Assembly (NCBI GenBank): GCA_949752735.1
Contig: OX457036.1
Coordinates: 91,982,368 to 92,046,367, forward strand
DNA from: Lumbricus terrestris
Lineage: Eukaryota; Annelida; Clitellata; Crassiclitellata; Lumbricidae
Direction of reading: 5' to 3'
Length of the DNA stretch: 64,000 bases
Shown: piece by piece, positions 27,391 to 39,309 of the stretch
Numbering within the stretch: the stretch's first letter is position 1
How the letters are laid out: each line of letters opens with the position of its first letter
Notes under the pieces: model-generated
Told to the model about the DNA's origin: nothing
What the model saw: the letters and a program-made list of their open reading frames with translations, nothing else
Databases searched by the model: none
Translations under genes and position numbers: made by a program

Positions 27391-27424
27391 AATTATAATA
27401 ATAAAAAAAAATAATAATAATAAT
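26996..27424. repeat. (ATA)n/(ATG)n compound microsatellite
   Basis: Five copies of ATAACAAATG, then long (AAT)n and (GAT)n. Interrupted by TAGCCTA at 27063-27069 in phase. Confidence 0.95.
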
Positions 27425-27862
27425 GGCGTTCCCAACATCAAAGAGCCAACCGGTTTGATGAGGACGGACGGAAAGCGTCCCGATGGGTTGACTCTAGTTC
27501 CATGGCGCGGAGGCCGTAGTCTCGTTTGGGACGTCACAGTGACTGACACCGTGGCTCCTTCCTACCTTAATTCAACGTCGGTTGCAGCTGGAGCGGCGGC
27601 TGAGATGGCAGCCACCAGAAAGAATTCGAAGTACAGTGAATTGTCCAAAACCCACTTATTTGTCCCGCTCGCCTTCGAGACCCTGGGTCCTATCAACGAA
27701 GACGGTCTTGATTTCATCAAAGATTTAGGAAGACGTCTTTCTCAATTTTCTGGTGACTCTAGAGAAACTTGCTTTCTCTTCCAGCGCTTGTCGATTACCG
27801 TCCAGCGCTTTAATGCCGTGGCCTTCCGCGGTTCTTTTGTCAAACCAGATTTTGTCGAATAA
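27425..27862 (+). pseudogene. C-terminal endonuclease-like domain of a non-LTR retrotransposon
   Basis: A 145-codon open segment with coding character. It starts GVPNIKEPTGLMRTDGKRPD and ends at TAA 27860. It contains KRPDG, then WDVTV 15 residues later, followed by conserved TLGP, LGRRLSQ and FLFQRLSITVQR blocks. I recognise this as the C-terminal module found after RT in many animal retroelements. The PD..D spacing is compatible with the restriction-like endonuclease of R2/R4-type elements (inference). It sits exactly between TAA microsatellites on both sides. Dong elements of the R4 clade are known to target TAA repeats. RT and zinc-finger parts are missing, so it is a 5'-truncated copy. 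Confidence 0.6.
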
Positions 27863-27868
27863 TAATAA

Positions 27869-27920
<52 letters not shown>

Positions 27921-27939
27921 TAATATAAAAAATAAATAA

Positions 27940-27970
<31 letters not shown>

Positions 27971-27976
27971 AATACT
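27863..27976. repeat. (AAT)n tail
   Basis: An almost pure (AAT)n begins immediately after the stop codon of the fragment above. Confidence 0.95.
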
Positions 27977-28762
27977 GCCATACTAAGTAGCCCATTGTGG
28001 TTAAATGGCCTTGTCCATGGTCATTGAAGTCTTTAAGTAGGCCTAAAGAAGAGCGTCACATCTGCATCGGACACTTGAGCTTGACGGATGGAAGGTCCAA
28101 AGACAATTGTATATAAATGAAGATGATAAAACATTGATCTTCGTATGACGTCTGCATTAATGCCATGTCTGTCTGTCTGTCTGTCTGTCTATCTGTATGT
28201 CTGTCTGTCTGTCTGTCTCTATCTGTCTGTCTGTCTGTCTGTCCTTGTATCTATCTGTTTGTTTGTTGTCTATTGACCTTGCAATGAGAGATTGGACATT
28301 GTGCTCATATGTTCGAGTGATTCAATCGAGCTTATCAACGGCAGATCAGAAAACCTGCTTTGTAAGCAAACGACCTACATGCAGTTCGACCACAGATGTC
28401 GGTCTCTTATTATGAGTTGGATTAGCTTCAATCAATCCAATAGTACCGTTTTATGGAATAATCCGCCCTCTGAGACTCAGAGAACACGGTCAAGGGTGGC
28501 CATGTAGGCGGAAGGCAACGAGTGAAGGTCACAGCCGACGAAATCAGAATTCCCAAGAATACAAAATAACCCTACGTGAGATAATTATAGGTCTATAATG
28601 TAATAATTATAGGCCTACGTTAAAATAATGTCTCCTTTCTGAATCTCTGTATTGTAACAAAAGCTTTCTGATATAATAGTTAATAATTTGGTTGACGCGT
28701 TTTCTTGCTAAATTATTTAGCAACGCAAACTACTGTTTAACCTGCAGGTTGGCTATGGAGAT
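27977..28762. other. Non-coding, with (CTGT)n
   Basis: (CTGT)n with ATCT variants at 28167-28255; the remainder shows no gene. Confidence 0.6.
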
Positions 28763-28905
28763 TATATGGTGAATCTCCGATGCAGTATCCGCGCTGTAGT
28801 CGGGAGCAACTCTGAGTAGCCATAAGGAACTTGAAAGGGCGCTTTAGCAAATGCTAGAAATAATGTATAAATAAATAAATGAATAAAGAAATAAATGAAC
28901 GAATT
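28763..28905 (+). mobile_element. SINE 3' half
   Basis: AATCTCCGATGCAGTATCCG and CGCTGTAGTCGGGAGCAACT match the 3' body of the SINE at 24640-24710. Ends in an (AAAT)n-type tail. Confidence 0.6.
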
Positions 28906-28981
28906 GAATGATGAATGAGTAACATGGATTGAATGTGGATGGATAACATGATAGATTGAATGATGGAAATCACACGATTTT

Positions 28982-29028
28982 ACCGGAAGTTCTTGTTTTT
29001 ACCGGAAGTTCTTGTTTTTACCGGAAGT
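28982..29028 (+). promoter_or_regulatory. Three tandem ETS-type sites
   Basis: ACCGGAAGT occurs at 28982-28990, 29001-29009 and 29020-29028, spaced exactly 19 bp. It equals the classical ETS/GABP consensus. A small tandem repeat explains the spacing. No gene start is recognised beside it, so a role is not established. Confidence 0.4.
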
Positions 29029-29034
29029 TCTTGT

Positions 29035-29315
29035 TTTAACGTAGATGGCAACGTGGCGCCCCTATTAATCGCCATTTTCCACAGAGTCCCCCATTGATGA
29101 CTGCATCATGCATGGATGGAACGAATTAAAAGATGGCTGGAGCGATGAAACAATTCATGGATCGATAAATTCAGCTTTGCGCAATAATTCCACTTCCGCC
29201 TTCGTGACCACGATAAGTAAAAACACAGGTTGCGCGAGCCATCAATAATCCTGCCAATCTGTCCTAAACAGGTCCAGCTTGGATGCAGGCGATGTATGCC
29301 GAAAACAGGGCTGTA
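29035..29315. other. Non-coding stretch
   Basis: No gene. GCGCCCC and GCCATTTT motifs follow the ETS-like sites. Confidence 0.35.
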
Positions 29316-29462
29316 GCCAAGGTTATACGCAAGTATACGGCGTATACTGACCTCCGGGAAAAACGGCGTATACTGACCTCCGGGAAAAACGGCATCGTAT
29401 ACTCACCTCCCGAAAACCAGGGTATACGTGGGCAAAAACCAGGGTACACGGGTATACGCGAG
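29316..29462. repeat. ~29-bp degenerate tandem repeat (GTATACTGACC unit)
   Basis: Two near-perfect copies of GGCGTATACTGACCTCCGGG plus AAAAAC, and about three decayed ones. Note the palindromic GTATAC. Confidence 0.8.
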
Positions 29463-29769
29463 TAAATCAGGGTAGGTCTATATGTTGCTATTTAGGTGCA
29501 TTTCGGCTGAAATTCGGAGCAAATGACAAAAAAGTCATCAGTTTTTTCGGACGAAAAAATTTACATAGCAAAAATGTGCATATGACTTTGTTTTCCGAAG
29601 GAAAAGCAGAAGAAACAACAATCGGTTGACAATAATTAAAGTCACTCAATCCAAAGCTCAAAGTTACGTTTAGATAGGCTATGTATTACTATAATTAAAT
29701 AGCCTACCCCTGGAAATTAAGTTATCTCTCAATTTATTTGGTTTAAGTCAAAGGATCACGTGCATCGCG

Positions 29770-29846
29770 CCACACACACACACACACACGCACGCACACG
29801 CACACACACACACATACACACACATACGCACACACACACACACATA

Positions 29847-29881
<35 letters not shown>

Positions 29882-29925
29882 GCACACACACACACACGCA
29901 CGCACGCACACACACACACACACAC
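29770..29925. repeat. (CA)n microsatellite
   Basis: (CACA)n with CG and TA interruptions; frames are artefacts. Confidence 0.98.
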
Positions 29926-31009
29926 TGATGTTTATCCACTAAGCCCAAATTAATTAGTTATGATTTACTTTCCTTGCATCACTGGAGGTAGATCTAGTTG
30001 ATTTATTTCCTTATGGATAATCTAAACTAATATATCATGATATGAAGCGTAATGATATTAAAGTTGCATGACATGCTTTTTTGGATAGGCCTGTGAATAG
30101 GCCTACATCATTATTAGGAATACTACAATATCACAATCGTGTTTGTATATCTAAACTAATTAATTACGATGTGACATGCAACGATATTATAGTTCTATGC
30201 GACATGATGTAGCATGAGATAGCTGTATGAAATGATAGCCTTATGGCATGGTATTAGATAAGGCGACATGTTTTTTATACATGACTTGTTTTGTTAGGAA
30301 TACTATATCATATATTTGCCTCTGAACGGTTAACAATGCGAGAGGCACTTACAACAATATATATGGCCTAAATGCAATAATATTGTTATTTATTATACGA
30401 TATAATGCAATAATTATGATGTAACCAGAAATGACATGCTACGATAGGATATGCTATACTGTATTTAGGTATGACACAATTGATAGGATATGTAATGATA
30501 TCATATCAAATGGTAGAGGTCAGGATTTGAATTGAATTGATACATCATATGACTTGACATGATGCGATATGCTGATTCCATATTATAGATACCCGGTACA
30601 CGTACAAATATGATATAATATCATTTTTTCTAGCGCAACTCTAGTAGGCCTAATGCTCAAGGCGGCAGTGGTTGGTGACTGATTAGCAAAATTGGCGTGC
30701 AGTACAGAGTTCAAGGGATTCTCTTTTTTGTGATGACGGCTTCATTACGTTGAGTCGCTGCTTGCAGGCATTGTCCGGACTATTCCTGGCTCCTAATGAT
30801 TATTGGATTTCAGAATGACCAACGGAAAAGGCTTCTCTACACCGGCATCCATATGTCAGAATTACAATGCTCTCTGAGACACACCCACGCGAGAAAAAAA
30901 ACCCAGAAAGGACGGCAGGCAAATGGACAGATATATTTGGACGGACAAAAACACTGAAAGACAGAGATAGGCCTAATGCTTACAATAATTTAATGATAGT
31001 AATGATACA
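29926..31009. other. Non-coding stretch
   Basis: AT-rich with many ATGATAT-like short repeats. No gene. TAGGCCTA motifs near 30087, 30103, 30645 and 30968. Confidence 0.4.

Positions 31010-31088
<79 letters not shown>
31010..31088. repeat. (AAT)n microsatellite
   Basis: About 26 near-perfect AAT units. Confidence 0.98.
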
Positions 31089-31090
<2 letters not shown>

Positions 31091-31757
31091 GTCATTCCAG
31101 AATACAATTTGTACGTCTCCGGAATTTTTTTTAATTCCGAGGGATCTGAGATACCTCGGGTAAAAAAAAATTAATAGGCTGCTATTGGACCCTGGATCAT
31201 AGGCCACACACTCTGCCAATTATATTCCATAGCACATGACACGTCTCAAAGGAATGGAGTAGGAAGAGCATAATTATAGTTTTACACGCGTAATAATCTA
31301 AACTGAAACAAGGACTATCCATAATTATAATGTCTAATATGTCTGTCCACGTTGCGTTGCTTTGCATCGTAATAATAATAATAATTATTACCCTATTTTC
31401 TACGTAGTATGGCTTATTAAATGACGAAATGCCTGCAGACAAATTGCTTCATCTGGCTGAAAACAAGGCTATGTTTTTACACGAAACAACACGACTTGAA
31501 AGGCTATTCTGATCAGCATAACTATTGCTCACGTACATAGGGACACACACACACACACACACGCACATATGCACGCACACACATGCACGCACGCACAATG
31601 CACGCACGCACTCATGCACGCGCGCGCGCACACACGCACGCATGCATACCCGCAAATACAGACCTCCTAAAAGAACGTTAAAAATGTATGTTTAAACATG
31701 ATTATTGCAATATTACATTATTGCAGCCTCATACATGTAGCCTACATCATGAGTATA
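31089..31757. other. Non-coding, with a (CA)n tract
   Basis: (CA)n/(GCACACAC)n at 31541-31640. No gene. Confidence 0.6.
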
Positions 31758-31759
31758 TA

Positions 31760-32973
31760 CACCGTGATTCAAAAAAAAGTAAGCCAAAATGTTTTTCAAA
31801 TATCTCCAATGCCTGATGACATATCACGCTAAAAAATTTCAAATATTTACAGAACTGGGCCAAGAATATGATTCCAAAATTTCATGAGATAAAGTTGAAC
31901 GGATAAAAAGATATGAATCTTCCAACTTCATATGCCGAAATTTCAGTTTACAAGCAATTTTCTGTTAGATTCAATAGAATGTATAAGTCAGTTCTGTTTT
32001 TCTTATATCTCTTATGCCTGATGATTAATCATACTAAAACTTTCCAGATATGTAGGGAATTGAATAACAATATGATTCCAAAAGTTTGGTTTGATTATTT
32101 AATTAAATAAAATGCTCAAAATGTCCTCCTCCTGCTTGCACGCAAGCCTAGAGACGCTGGCGCCATTGTGCAACAGCATCGTCGATTATCCTTTGGTCTA
32201 GGCCATCTCACACTTCCATCAAGCGCTTCTTCAGTTCATTTACATCATGGATTGTTGTCTAGTCGGTCTTGCGTCAAGCTCCACACTTCATAGTCGACAG
32301 GATTCAAATCTGGGCTGTTCGGAGGCCATAATGTTGGAGAAATTAAGTCTGGCGTCTCTCTTGTTAGCATTTCAATGGTTTCCTTGGCTCTGTGGGCTGG
32401 GACACTGTTCCTGTTGAAAAAAGCAGCCTTCTGGGGCTATATTTCTGATTACATGTAGAAGATGTTGTGACAGTAGAACGTCGCGATAATAGTCTCCATT
32501 AATTTTTACTCCAGGATCACTGAAGATCAAAATTGGGAACTATCAAGCGTCGAAACCGCAAAGAACACATAACAGACTTGCCGAAAACTGAACTTTCGGG
32601 AGATGAAGTTGAAATATTCGTATCTTTCTATCCGTTCCAATTTATGACTTGATATTTTGGAATCCTATTCTTGGTTCAATTCTCTAAATATTGTGAACAT
32701 TTTAGCATGATTAATTCTCAGGCCATAAAGATACTGAAAGAGTTTGACTTACATTTTATTGAATCTAACAGAAAATTGATTGTAAACTAAAATTTCGGCA
32801 TATGAAGTTGAAAGATACACATCTTTTTATCCGTTCAACTTTATCTCATGAAATTTTGGAATCATATTCTTGGTCCAATTCTCTAAATATTTGGAAAATT
32901 TTAGCGTGATATGTTATCAGGTATTGGAGATATATGAAAAATAATTTGGCTTACTTTTTTTTGAATCACGGTG
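31760..32973 (-). mobile_element. Tc1/mariner relic with doubled long inverted repeats
   Basis: Ends CACCGTGATTCAAAAAAAAG and its exact inverse, each next to a TA (31758-31759, 32974-32975). The inverted repeats are long, about 220 bp with few differences. A second, decayed set of the same ~170-bp module lies inside each arm (left ~31980-32100, right ~32590-32750). A decayed minus-strand transposase lies between. A 110-bp fragment of the right arm is at 58436-58545. Confidence 0.9.
32107..32520 (-). pseudogene. Tc1/mariner transposase, decayed
   Basis: The minus strand encodes in order NGDYYRDVLLSQHL, then (after a frameshift) VPAHRAKETIEML and LWPPNSPDLNPVDYEVWS, the DDE-domain signature around the last catalytic Asp. 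The Asp normally before APAHRA is not readable. Stops follow. The DNA-binding N-terminus is missing. It cannot be active. Confidence 0.85.
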
Positions 32974-32975
32974 TA

Positions 32976-33349
32976 TAAATAAAACGGCCAATAATATTAT
33001 CTAGTGCTTATCAGACAAATTGTTTTCGATGAGGCTGTGATTATAATATCATGTATGGACGCAGTACATAAGTTGTTGTGACCTCGTTCGACTGTTCGGG
33101 AGACCTTAATGTTGCTCGGATTAAATGACGAAATCAGAGCTGTGAATTGATTCCTCGAACCCTTCTCAACACTAAGCTTCACTTTCGACCGTTTTGCAGT
33201 TACCGGTCTGTTGGTTTGTCTGTGTTTGAGTTGAGAGTGTCGGGGGATAAATTCACGCTACATTATGTTTATTATGATGTTTCCGAGTCTCTAATCCTTT
33301 GTTGACTGTGAGGATTTACTGCTGCAATTATATGCTGTTTCTATTATTT
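32976..33349. other. Non-coding stretch
   Basis: No gene recognised. Confidence 0.35.
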
Positions 33350-33350
33350 G

Positions 33351-33421
<71 letters not shown>

Positions 33422-33422
33422 T
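33350..33422. repeat. (ATT)n microsatellite
   Basis: Pure (TTA)n of about 23 units. Confidence 0.98.
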
Positions 33423-33559
33423 AGTATTATTACCATTTATTAATATGATTTAATATTACAATTTTATTATTATTATTATCATTATTTCATTGTATGTTTA
33501 TCCCTATTACTTTCAGTTATGTTCTAATTAATTAAGTATTAATTAAGTATTAGTTAAGT

Positions 33560-33718
33560 ATTAATACTGACTTGCACTAAAAATAGTCTTGGAGCTAGGG
33601 GTCAGGGTTATATAATCTGTTAGCTTTTCCTGATTCCTTTTGCACTATGTTTATTGAGGCATGTTTATACTATTTGACTTGTGTGTGTGCAATAAACAAG
33701 TTCATTCATTCATGTTGT
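33560..33718 (+). mobile_element. Possible L2/CR1-type 3' tail
   Basis: T-rich text with CAATAAACAAG followed by TTCATTCATTCATG resembles the 3' ends of L2/CR1-type elements, which finish in short ATTC-like repeats. No coding part is attached. Confidence 0.3.
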
Positions 33719-34619
33719 GCTTTGTGTATTAGAGCCTAACGGTTTAGAATTTGTTGATTGTACTGAAAACATTACATACATTTTGACAATGCCATAAAAA
33801 TTATATGCAGCGAAAACGTCCACAAACACACACGCACGTATAATCCTGATATCCCACGGCCTCTCTACAACCGTACAACACGATGTGGCAAGAGCAACGA
33901 CCGTTTTCCGTCTCGTGCGCAACTTGGTGGGGCTTCACTAAAACTAATGACAAGATGAGACTCGATAGATTTCTGCAAAGAAATCGGCGAATCTGCCAGA
34001 AAATGCGTCCGATGGCTCTGTCATTAATCGCGAAGCCGACGACAGACTGCTTGCGTCTATCAGTAGTAATGCATGCCATGTCTTACGGAATTTGTTTCCG
34101 CCTGTAATTAAACGTCGCTTTGGTCTTCGCCCGAGAACCAATAACTTTGAATTGCCAACTAAGGATGATAAGGACTTCATACCTAGTGTAGGTCTACTCT
34201 ATAAGACCTTACCAAAAAGAAAACTAATATAAGTAAATATGTAACTTATCTCTATCTAGGCCTATAGGCTACGTTCACTTTCCAACGCACGGCACCGAAA
34301 GTATAGATAAACAAATAATGTGGAAATGGTTCATATCATTTTTACTATTTAGGGCTGACTGACTGGCTAATTGACTGACTTACTGATCGACCGACCGACT
34401 GACCGTTCAAATTAAGCCCTGATCGCACATTCTACCATCATACAGCGGGTCGCTCTCCTTGATTCGCACGTTCTTCAAATTCTGTTGACGCAGCAACGCC
34501 TTGTCTACAGCAAGCAGGATCTGAGAAGCGAAGAGCGTAGTAGACTGGTGACCATCGTCAATAGCTCTAGACGACGCTTGGACGACGCATCGGCCTCGAG
34601 AGGAGCGGCAGTCACGCTA
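33719..34619. other. Non-coding stretch
   Basis: No gene recognised. Small overlapping frames on both strands lack family signatures. Confidence 0.35.
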
Positions 34620-34958
34620 CAGCGATCGACGGTGGGTGGTGGGTGGCGGGTGGCGGCGGGTGGTGGGTCTCCCTTCGAAGGCAGAGGACGGCGGCGGTTG
34701 CGGCGGCGGTGGACACATGCGGTTTGTCCTGCGTCATTACGCGGCTGGTCGAGAACGACTATATAAGCCATGCGCGTTGCATGGAAGTATAAATATTCCG
34801 CGAATTCGGCATGACTAGAGCAGGATGTTGGTTGTGTTAATTGTAGTTATTTCAACTCTAGACTATTATACGTCGGAGCTTATGACGTCTCCCAGTGGAT
34901 ACTTCCTATAATATATCATCTCTGCTGAGTTGCTTAAAGCAGTTTTTTTTTAATTGAG
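34620..34958 (+). promoter_or_regulatory. Candidate TATA promoter and first exon
   Basis: A GC-rich block (GGTGGGTGGCGGGTGGCGGC; GGCGGCGGTTGCGGCGG) at 34630-34720 stands out from AT-rich surroundings. CTGCGTCATTAC (CRE/AP-1-like) is followed by a TATA box, CTATATAAGCC (34759-34769). About 190 bp on there is a strong splice donor GAG|GTGAGT (GT at 34959). That layout fits a promoter with a non-coding first exon. No downstream coding exon was recognised, so the gene is unknown. Confidence 0.35.
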
Positions 34959-34959
34959 G

Positions 34960-37194
34960 TGAGTTTTTGATTTATATTTCATAATCATGTTACGATGGGT
35001 AGATGAAAAAAACACAGAAAAAAATCGAATGTGAAGAAAGAGGCAGAATAATGTACGCACCTCTGTAGATATTCTGTCAAAACCCGAAGGTAAAGAAAAT
35101 TCACGTTTTAGCACCTTTGTGGATATTGTGGAAACTGCCTAAAGGCTATGTGCACCGACGATTATTCTTGCAGAATGGTCAGACCAACATGTTTTAGCCA
35201 AAGTGCTTGAAGAATGGAAAATAGGAAATTTGGAGTTCATGAATATAGGCCCTATTTCGTACAGAGGTTTTTAAAATTAGAAAGTCATTGCATAGGCACC
35301 ACAATGCATACAGGTATCATCATACTTATTGCAGAAGACGACATAGGAACGCTGTGGACATGACTAGGCATTTTTTCAATTTTTACTAAAAGTTTAATTG
35401 TCTAGTTTCGTTTTCTGTTTAATCGGTATAATTAGCGCTTTAGTGCGAAGAAATTGGTACAAAAAACAACAACAAAGAAGTTGTTAAAAATGGATGTCAG
35501 TATTCCAGGGAGTGTGGCAAGTTTTATGTGCGGGCGCCAATGGCTAAGGTTTGTGCCTCTATAGGCCTACTATGATGATAATAATTATTCGCTTTTGGAC
35601 CTAAAATGATATGTTGCTCAATTCTAGGCCCTACTGATTATGTACATCACCATGTCTGTAAGCCTTCACCAACATGCGGATAGAAATTTGTCAAATAAAG
35701 TATATTCTTATCTTATCCATAAAAACATAAAGAGAAGCGCAAAATCAAAGTCAATAGGCCTACGCTTGTTTTCGTGCTTCAACAGAAACCTTACTGCAGT
35801 GTGGTTTTGCAATCAGTCTTGTGAACGAAACGAGCGACTAGAGAGCAATTCAGCGATACAACGGCCACATCTATTCAGAATGACTTTCCCAGTAGGCACA
35901 CTTGTCCCCGCCCACTCAGTAAACAGCGAGCAATGAAAAAGCGATCGGGCAACAGATGGCGAAGTATTCTGAGCCAGCCATCCAATAAAAACGACATTTG
36001 ATTCAACTGCAGATGTATATGCATATTTAATTTCCTATCAAACTATATGATTTTTATTATTCACATTATTCTTTTGTATATACTTCATATAGGCCCACTA
36101 AAAATTATTTTTATACACCCTTACTTGATTTACTGCAATCTGTAACCTCATCTGGACCTCTACACATGACACTCACCAAACAAACCTAAAAAATTACAGA
36201 AACAGTCATAAGAATTATTGCAAAATCTCCCTTTAATACTCACACTAACAATTTTTTTTCGTCAACTGAGATTCCTAAAATATTGTAAATTAAGTTTGTA
36301 CAAACTAGTAGAAATCTTACATTTATGTACAATTATGTACAACAACCTTCCAATTCCAATCTATTCCTATTTTAGACCAAACTTAGGCTATGCATCGAAG
36401 GTAAGGTATTAAAAGTGACCGTCTAGGCATACACAAGCATCTTTGCAGAACAAACACCAACAAGATTTCTATTAAGTATCAGGGCCCTCTCTAATGGAAC
36501 AATGGGGCCACCTAACGAGTTAGCTGCCTGTGTCAGTATATGATAATATATTCTGATATTAAATGCTATTAAGCATAGAAAAATGCTAAACAGCGCTCAG
36601 AAACTAGAATGCTTTCACGGGCTCCCACCCAAGCATGGGTGTTACTCCATAGTTAATAGATGGCATTGTGTTTCGAGTCTCTTGACCAAGTTGCGTCGAT
36701 ATTATGTAGCGACTACACGCAGAACAATTCAGGCTTCCTGCCATCAGTCCGGCATTGATAGATGATGACACAAGTCCGGCTATCCCTTGAATCACCGCTT
36801 GCACGTGTGATAGGCATTCTTCGCTTGCCGGTCGGTAGATTGAAGCATAATTATAATAGTAATTTTCGTTTATAAATTCAATAATCCGGTTGACAGATCG
36901 CAACAGTTAATTCACAGGAACGCAAAATAATCACAGAAAACATAAATCACAAAGTTGCAGCTATGCCAGGCGCATGCTCAGGCGCATGCTCACTGCATGC
37001 TCAGGCGCATGCTCTATGCACTTCAGCTGCCACCTAGGGAATGAAGGTAGAACTAAACCCAGGGACCTGTGGTATTCGAATTGCGTACCGTGAGCACTTC
37101 AAATCAAAGTGTTATCCATTTTACTGACCTCTCCTAATGCTTGCGTATCCGTGCATACTTACATACAATGTCGTACATGCATACATGTACATAC
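34960..37194. other. Non-coding stretch
   Basis: No convincing exon. Open frames of up to 99 codons at 35640 (+) and 36604 (-) show no known domain. GGCGCATGCTCA is repeated three to four times at 36967-37018. Confidence 0.35.
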
Positions 37195-37615
37195 AATGTC
37201 ATACATACATACATACATACATACGTACATACACACATACATACATACATACATACGTACATACATACATACATACATACATACATACATACATACATAC
37301 ATACATACATACATACATACATACATACATACATACACACATACATACATACACACACATACATACATACATCATACATACATACATACATACATACATA
37401 CATACATACATACATACATACATACATACATACATACATACATACATACATACATACATACACACATACATACATACATACATAGATACACACATACATA
37501 CATACACACATACATACATACATCATACATACATACATACATACATACATACATACATACATACATACATACATACATACATACATACATACAAACATAC
37601 ATACATACATACACA
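37195..37615. repeat. (CATA)n microsatellite
   Basis: About 400 bp of (ATAC)n with CACA, CGTA and ATC interruptions. Because 4 is not a multiple of 3, it stays open in several frames at once (YIHT, YVCM). Confidence 0.98.
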
Positions 37616-37795
37616 CGAACATGCATGTTGCATGCATCTCATCCCAATGTCAACTGCATGATTGCGATTGCTCCTTCTAACTAGCTCTCTTGGTTTAGTT
37701 GTCTGACTATAAAAGTAGCTCAGTCGAGTATAAACTACTACAACAATCACTAGTAAAGAAAGAGTCTTAGCCGTTATTTTTATTTATACAATGTA

Positions 37796-38046
37796 CAGGG
37801 TGGGCCAAAAAGACCCCTACGGTTTTTTGTCAATATCTTGATCAATAGTAAGAATTTCGAAACGGTGGGTAACCTCACTAAAAGTGATATAACTTTTGTT
37901 CTGTTTGAAATATTTTGATGAAATCTGGCCATGATGCGTAAATATAAATTGTCTATAAGCCTGTAACATTTCATTTCGAAATTCAAATTCTTACTTTTGG
38001 TCAAGATATTGGCAAAAAATCGTAGGTTTTTGTGGGGCCCACCCTG
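37796..38046. mobile_element. Tc1/mariner-type MITE (CAGGGTGGGCC)
   Basis: 251 bp. CAGGGTGGGCC and GGGCCCACCCTG ends next to TA on both sides (37794-37795, 38047-38048). The inverted repeats run ~70 bp (GGTTTTTTGTCAATATCTTG against CAAGATATTGGCAAAAAATC) with some differences. No coding capacity. Confidence 0.85.
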
Positions 38047-38048
38047 TA

Positions 38049-39309
38049 CATTGCTGCAACAAAGCGTACCGTATAATGAACTGTGCTTAGAAGCTAAATA
38101 GTGATAAACGTGCATACATGTATACCATTGTATAGCCTATACGTGCTTACATGGATGCGTACATGCACAGCATTGCACACATTTATCCTGCACACATACG
38201 CACATAACTACATGTCTAGGCCTACACGACGTATACATGCATATTTGTGTTCGCATAAACAGGGTAATCTCAATAAATCGTTCTTGTGAACTCGTAATTT
38301 CTATTGTTATAATTTCTGTTGTTATAATTTCTGTTGTTATAATTTTACGTAACATGCGTATAGTAGTAATTGTTGTCGTTGCATGGCTGCAGAATATAAT
38401 TTACCTGACCCTTCTAGAGACCCAACCGAAATTACTCGATAAATCGCTCAGATTAACAAAGGCCAAACTATAAAGCGTCGTGTTCATGGCATCTAACTCG
38501 GTATCCGACGACGTGGATCGATGTTTGACCATGGAAAGCTGACGTCCGAGAACGTGTGAATCAATGCGATGCAACGGCAATGCTTTCAGAATCACTCACG
38601 CTCAATCGCTCATGTTATGTGGGCATCATTACATACAGTGAAAGAGCCGTTATTCGTATATAAATCTGACCAAAGATCCTTTTTAGATGCATTATACCAG
38701 CATGATGTGCTGTGGGTCTATAACGTTAATGTGTGTGTATTATTGTATATGCATACATATGCAACTTATGCAAGTATGTATATTTATAAATACATACCTA
38801 AATTATGTAAATTATAAGTATGTTCTAAATTGATGTAGAATTGAATGCTGCTCATTGGCTACATTGTCAACATAATGCTTTGTACAGTTTTATAAAAATA
38901 TTAGTTACTTTTTAGATTATACCAGCGTGATGTGTTTTATGGTGCATGATGTTATTGTTGGTGTAGGGCTGTATGTCTATCATTGTATATGGATGTGTAT
39001 GCATACATTTATCAATGTCTCCATATGTAAATCTAAAAGTGACGATCCATTTGTGCACCTGTAGCCAACCGTCGCGAAACGACGGCGGTGATATGACATA
39101 AATTTTAATCATGTATTGAATTGAAATTGAATTGAATGCCGTTTATTATCTTCTCTACATAATACGGCATAGGCGAAGGCTTGGTCCGAACTTTGAGGGG
39201 GGGACGGACGAGAGGCCGAAGGAAGATCGCCGAGGCGCGAAGCGTCGAACAGGGAAGGCGTTTGGGCAGGGGATGTTCCCCTCCCCAAATGTCGAAAAAA
39301 ATTAACTTC
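38049..39309. other. Non-coding stretch
   Basis: (TTATAATTTCTGTTG) triplicate at ~38292-38345. A solitary CATAGGCG end with G-rich subterminus at 39168. No gene. Confidence 0.4.

Noticed and set aside
33560..33718. Host gene 3' UTR with AATAAA
   Set aside because: No coding exon upstream; looks more like a LINE tail, and even that is uncertain.
34485..34818. Overlapping Arg/Gly-rich frames as a gene
   Set aside because: Composition comes from GGTGGC/GGCGGC runs; better read as a GC-rich promoter-like block.
37109..37684. Reading frames of up to 191 codons (YIHT/YVCM)
   Set aside because: They are (CATA)n microsatellite; all frames are open because of the unit, not because of coding.
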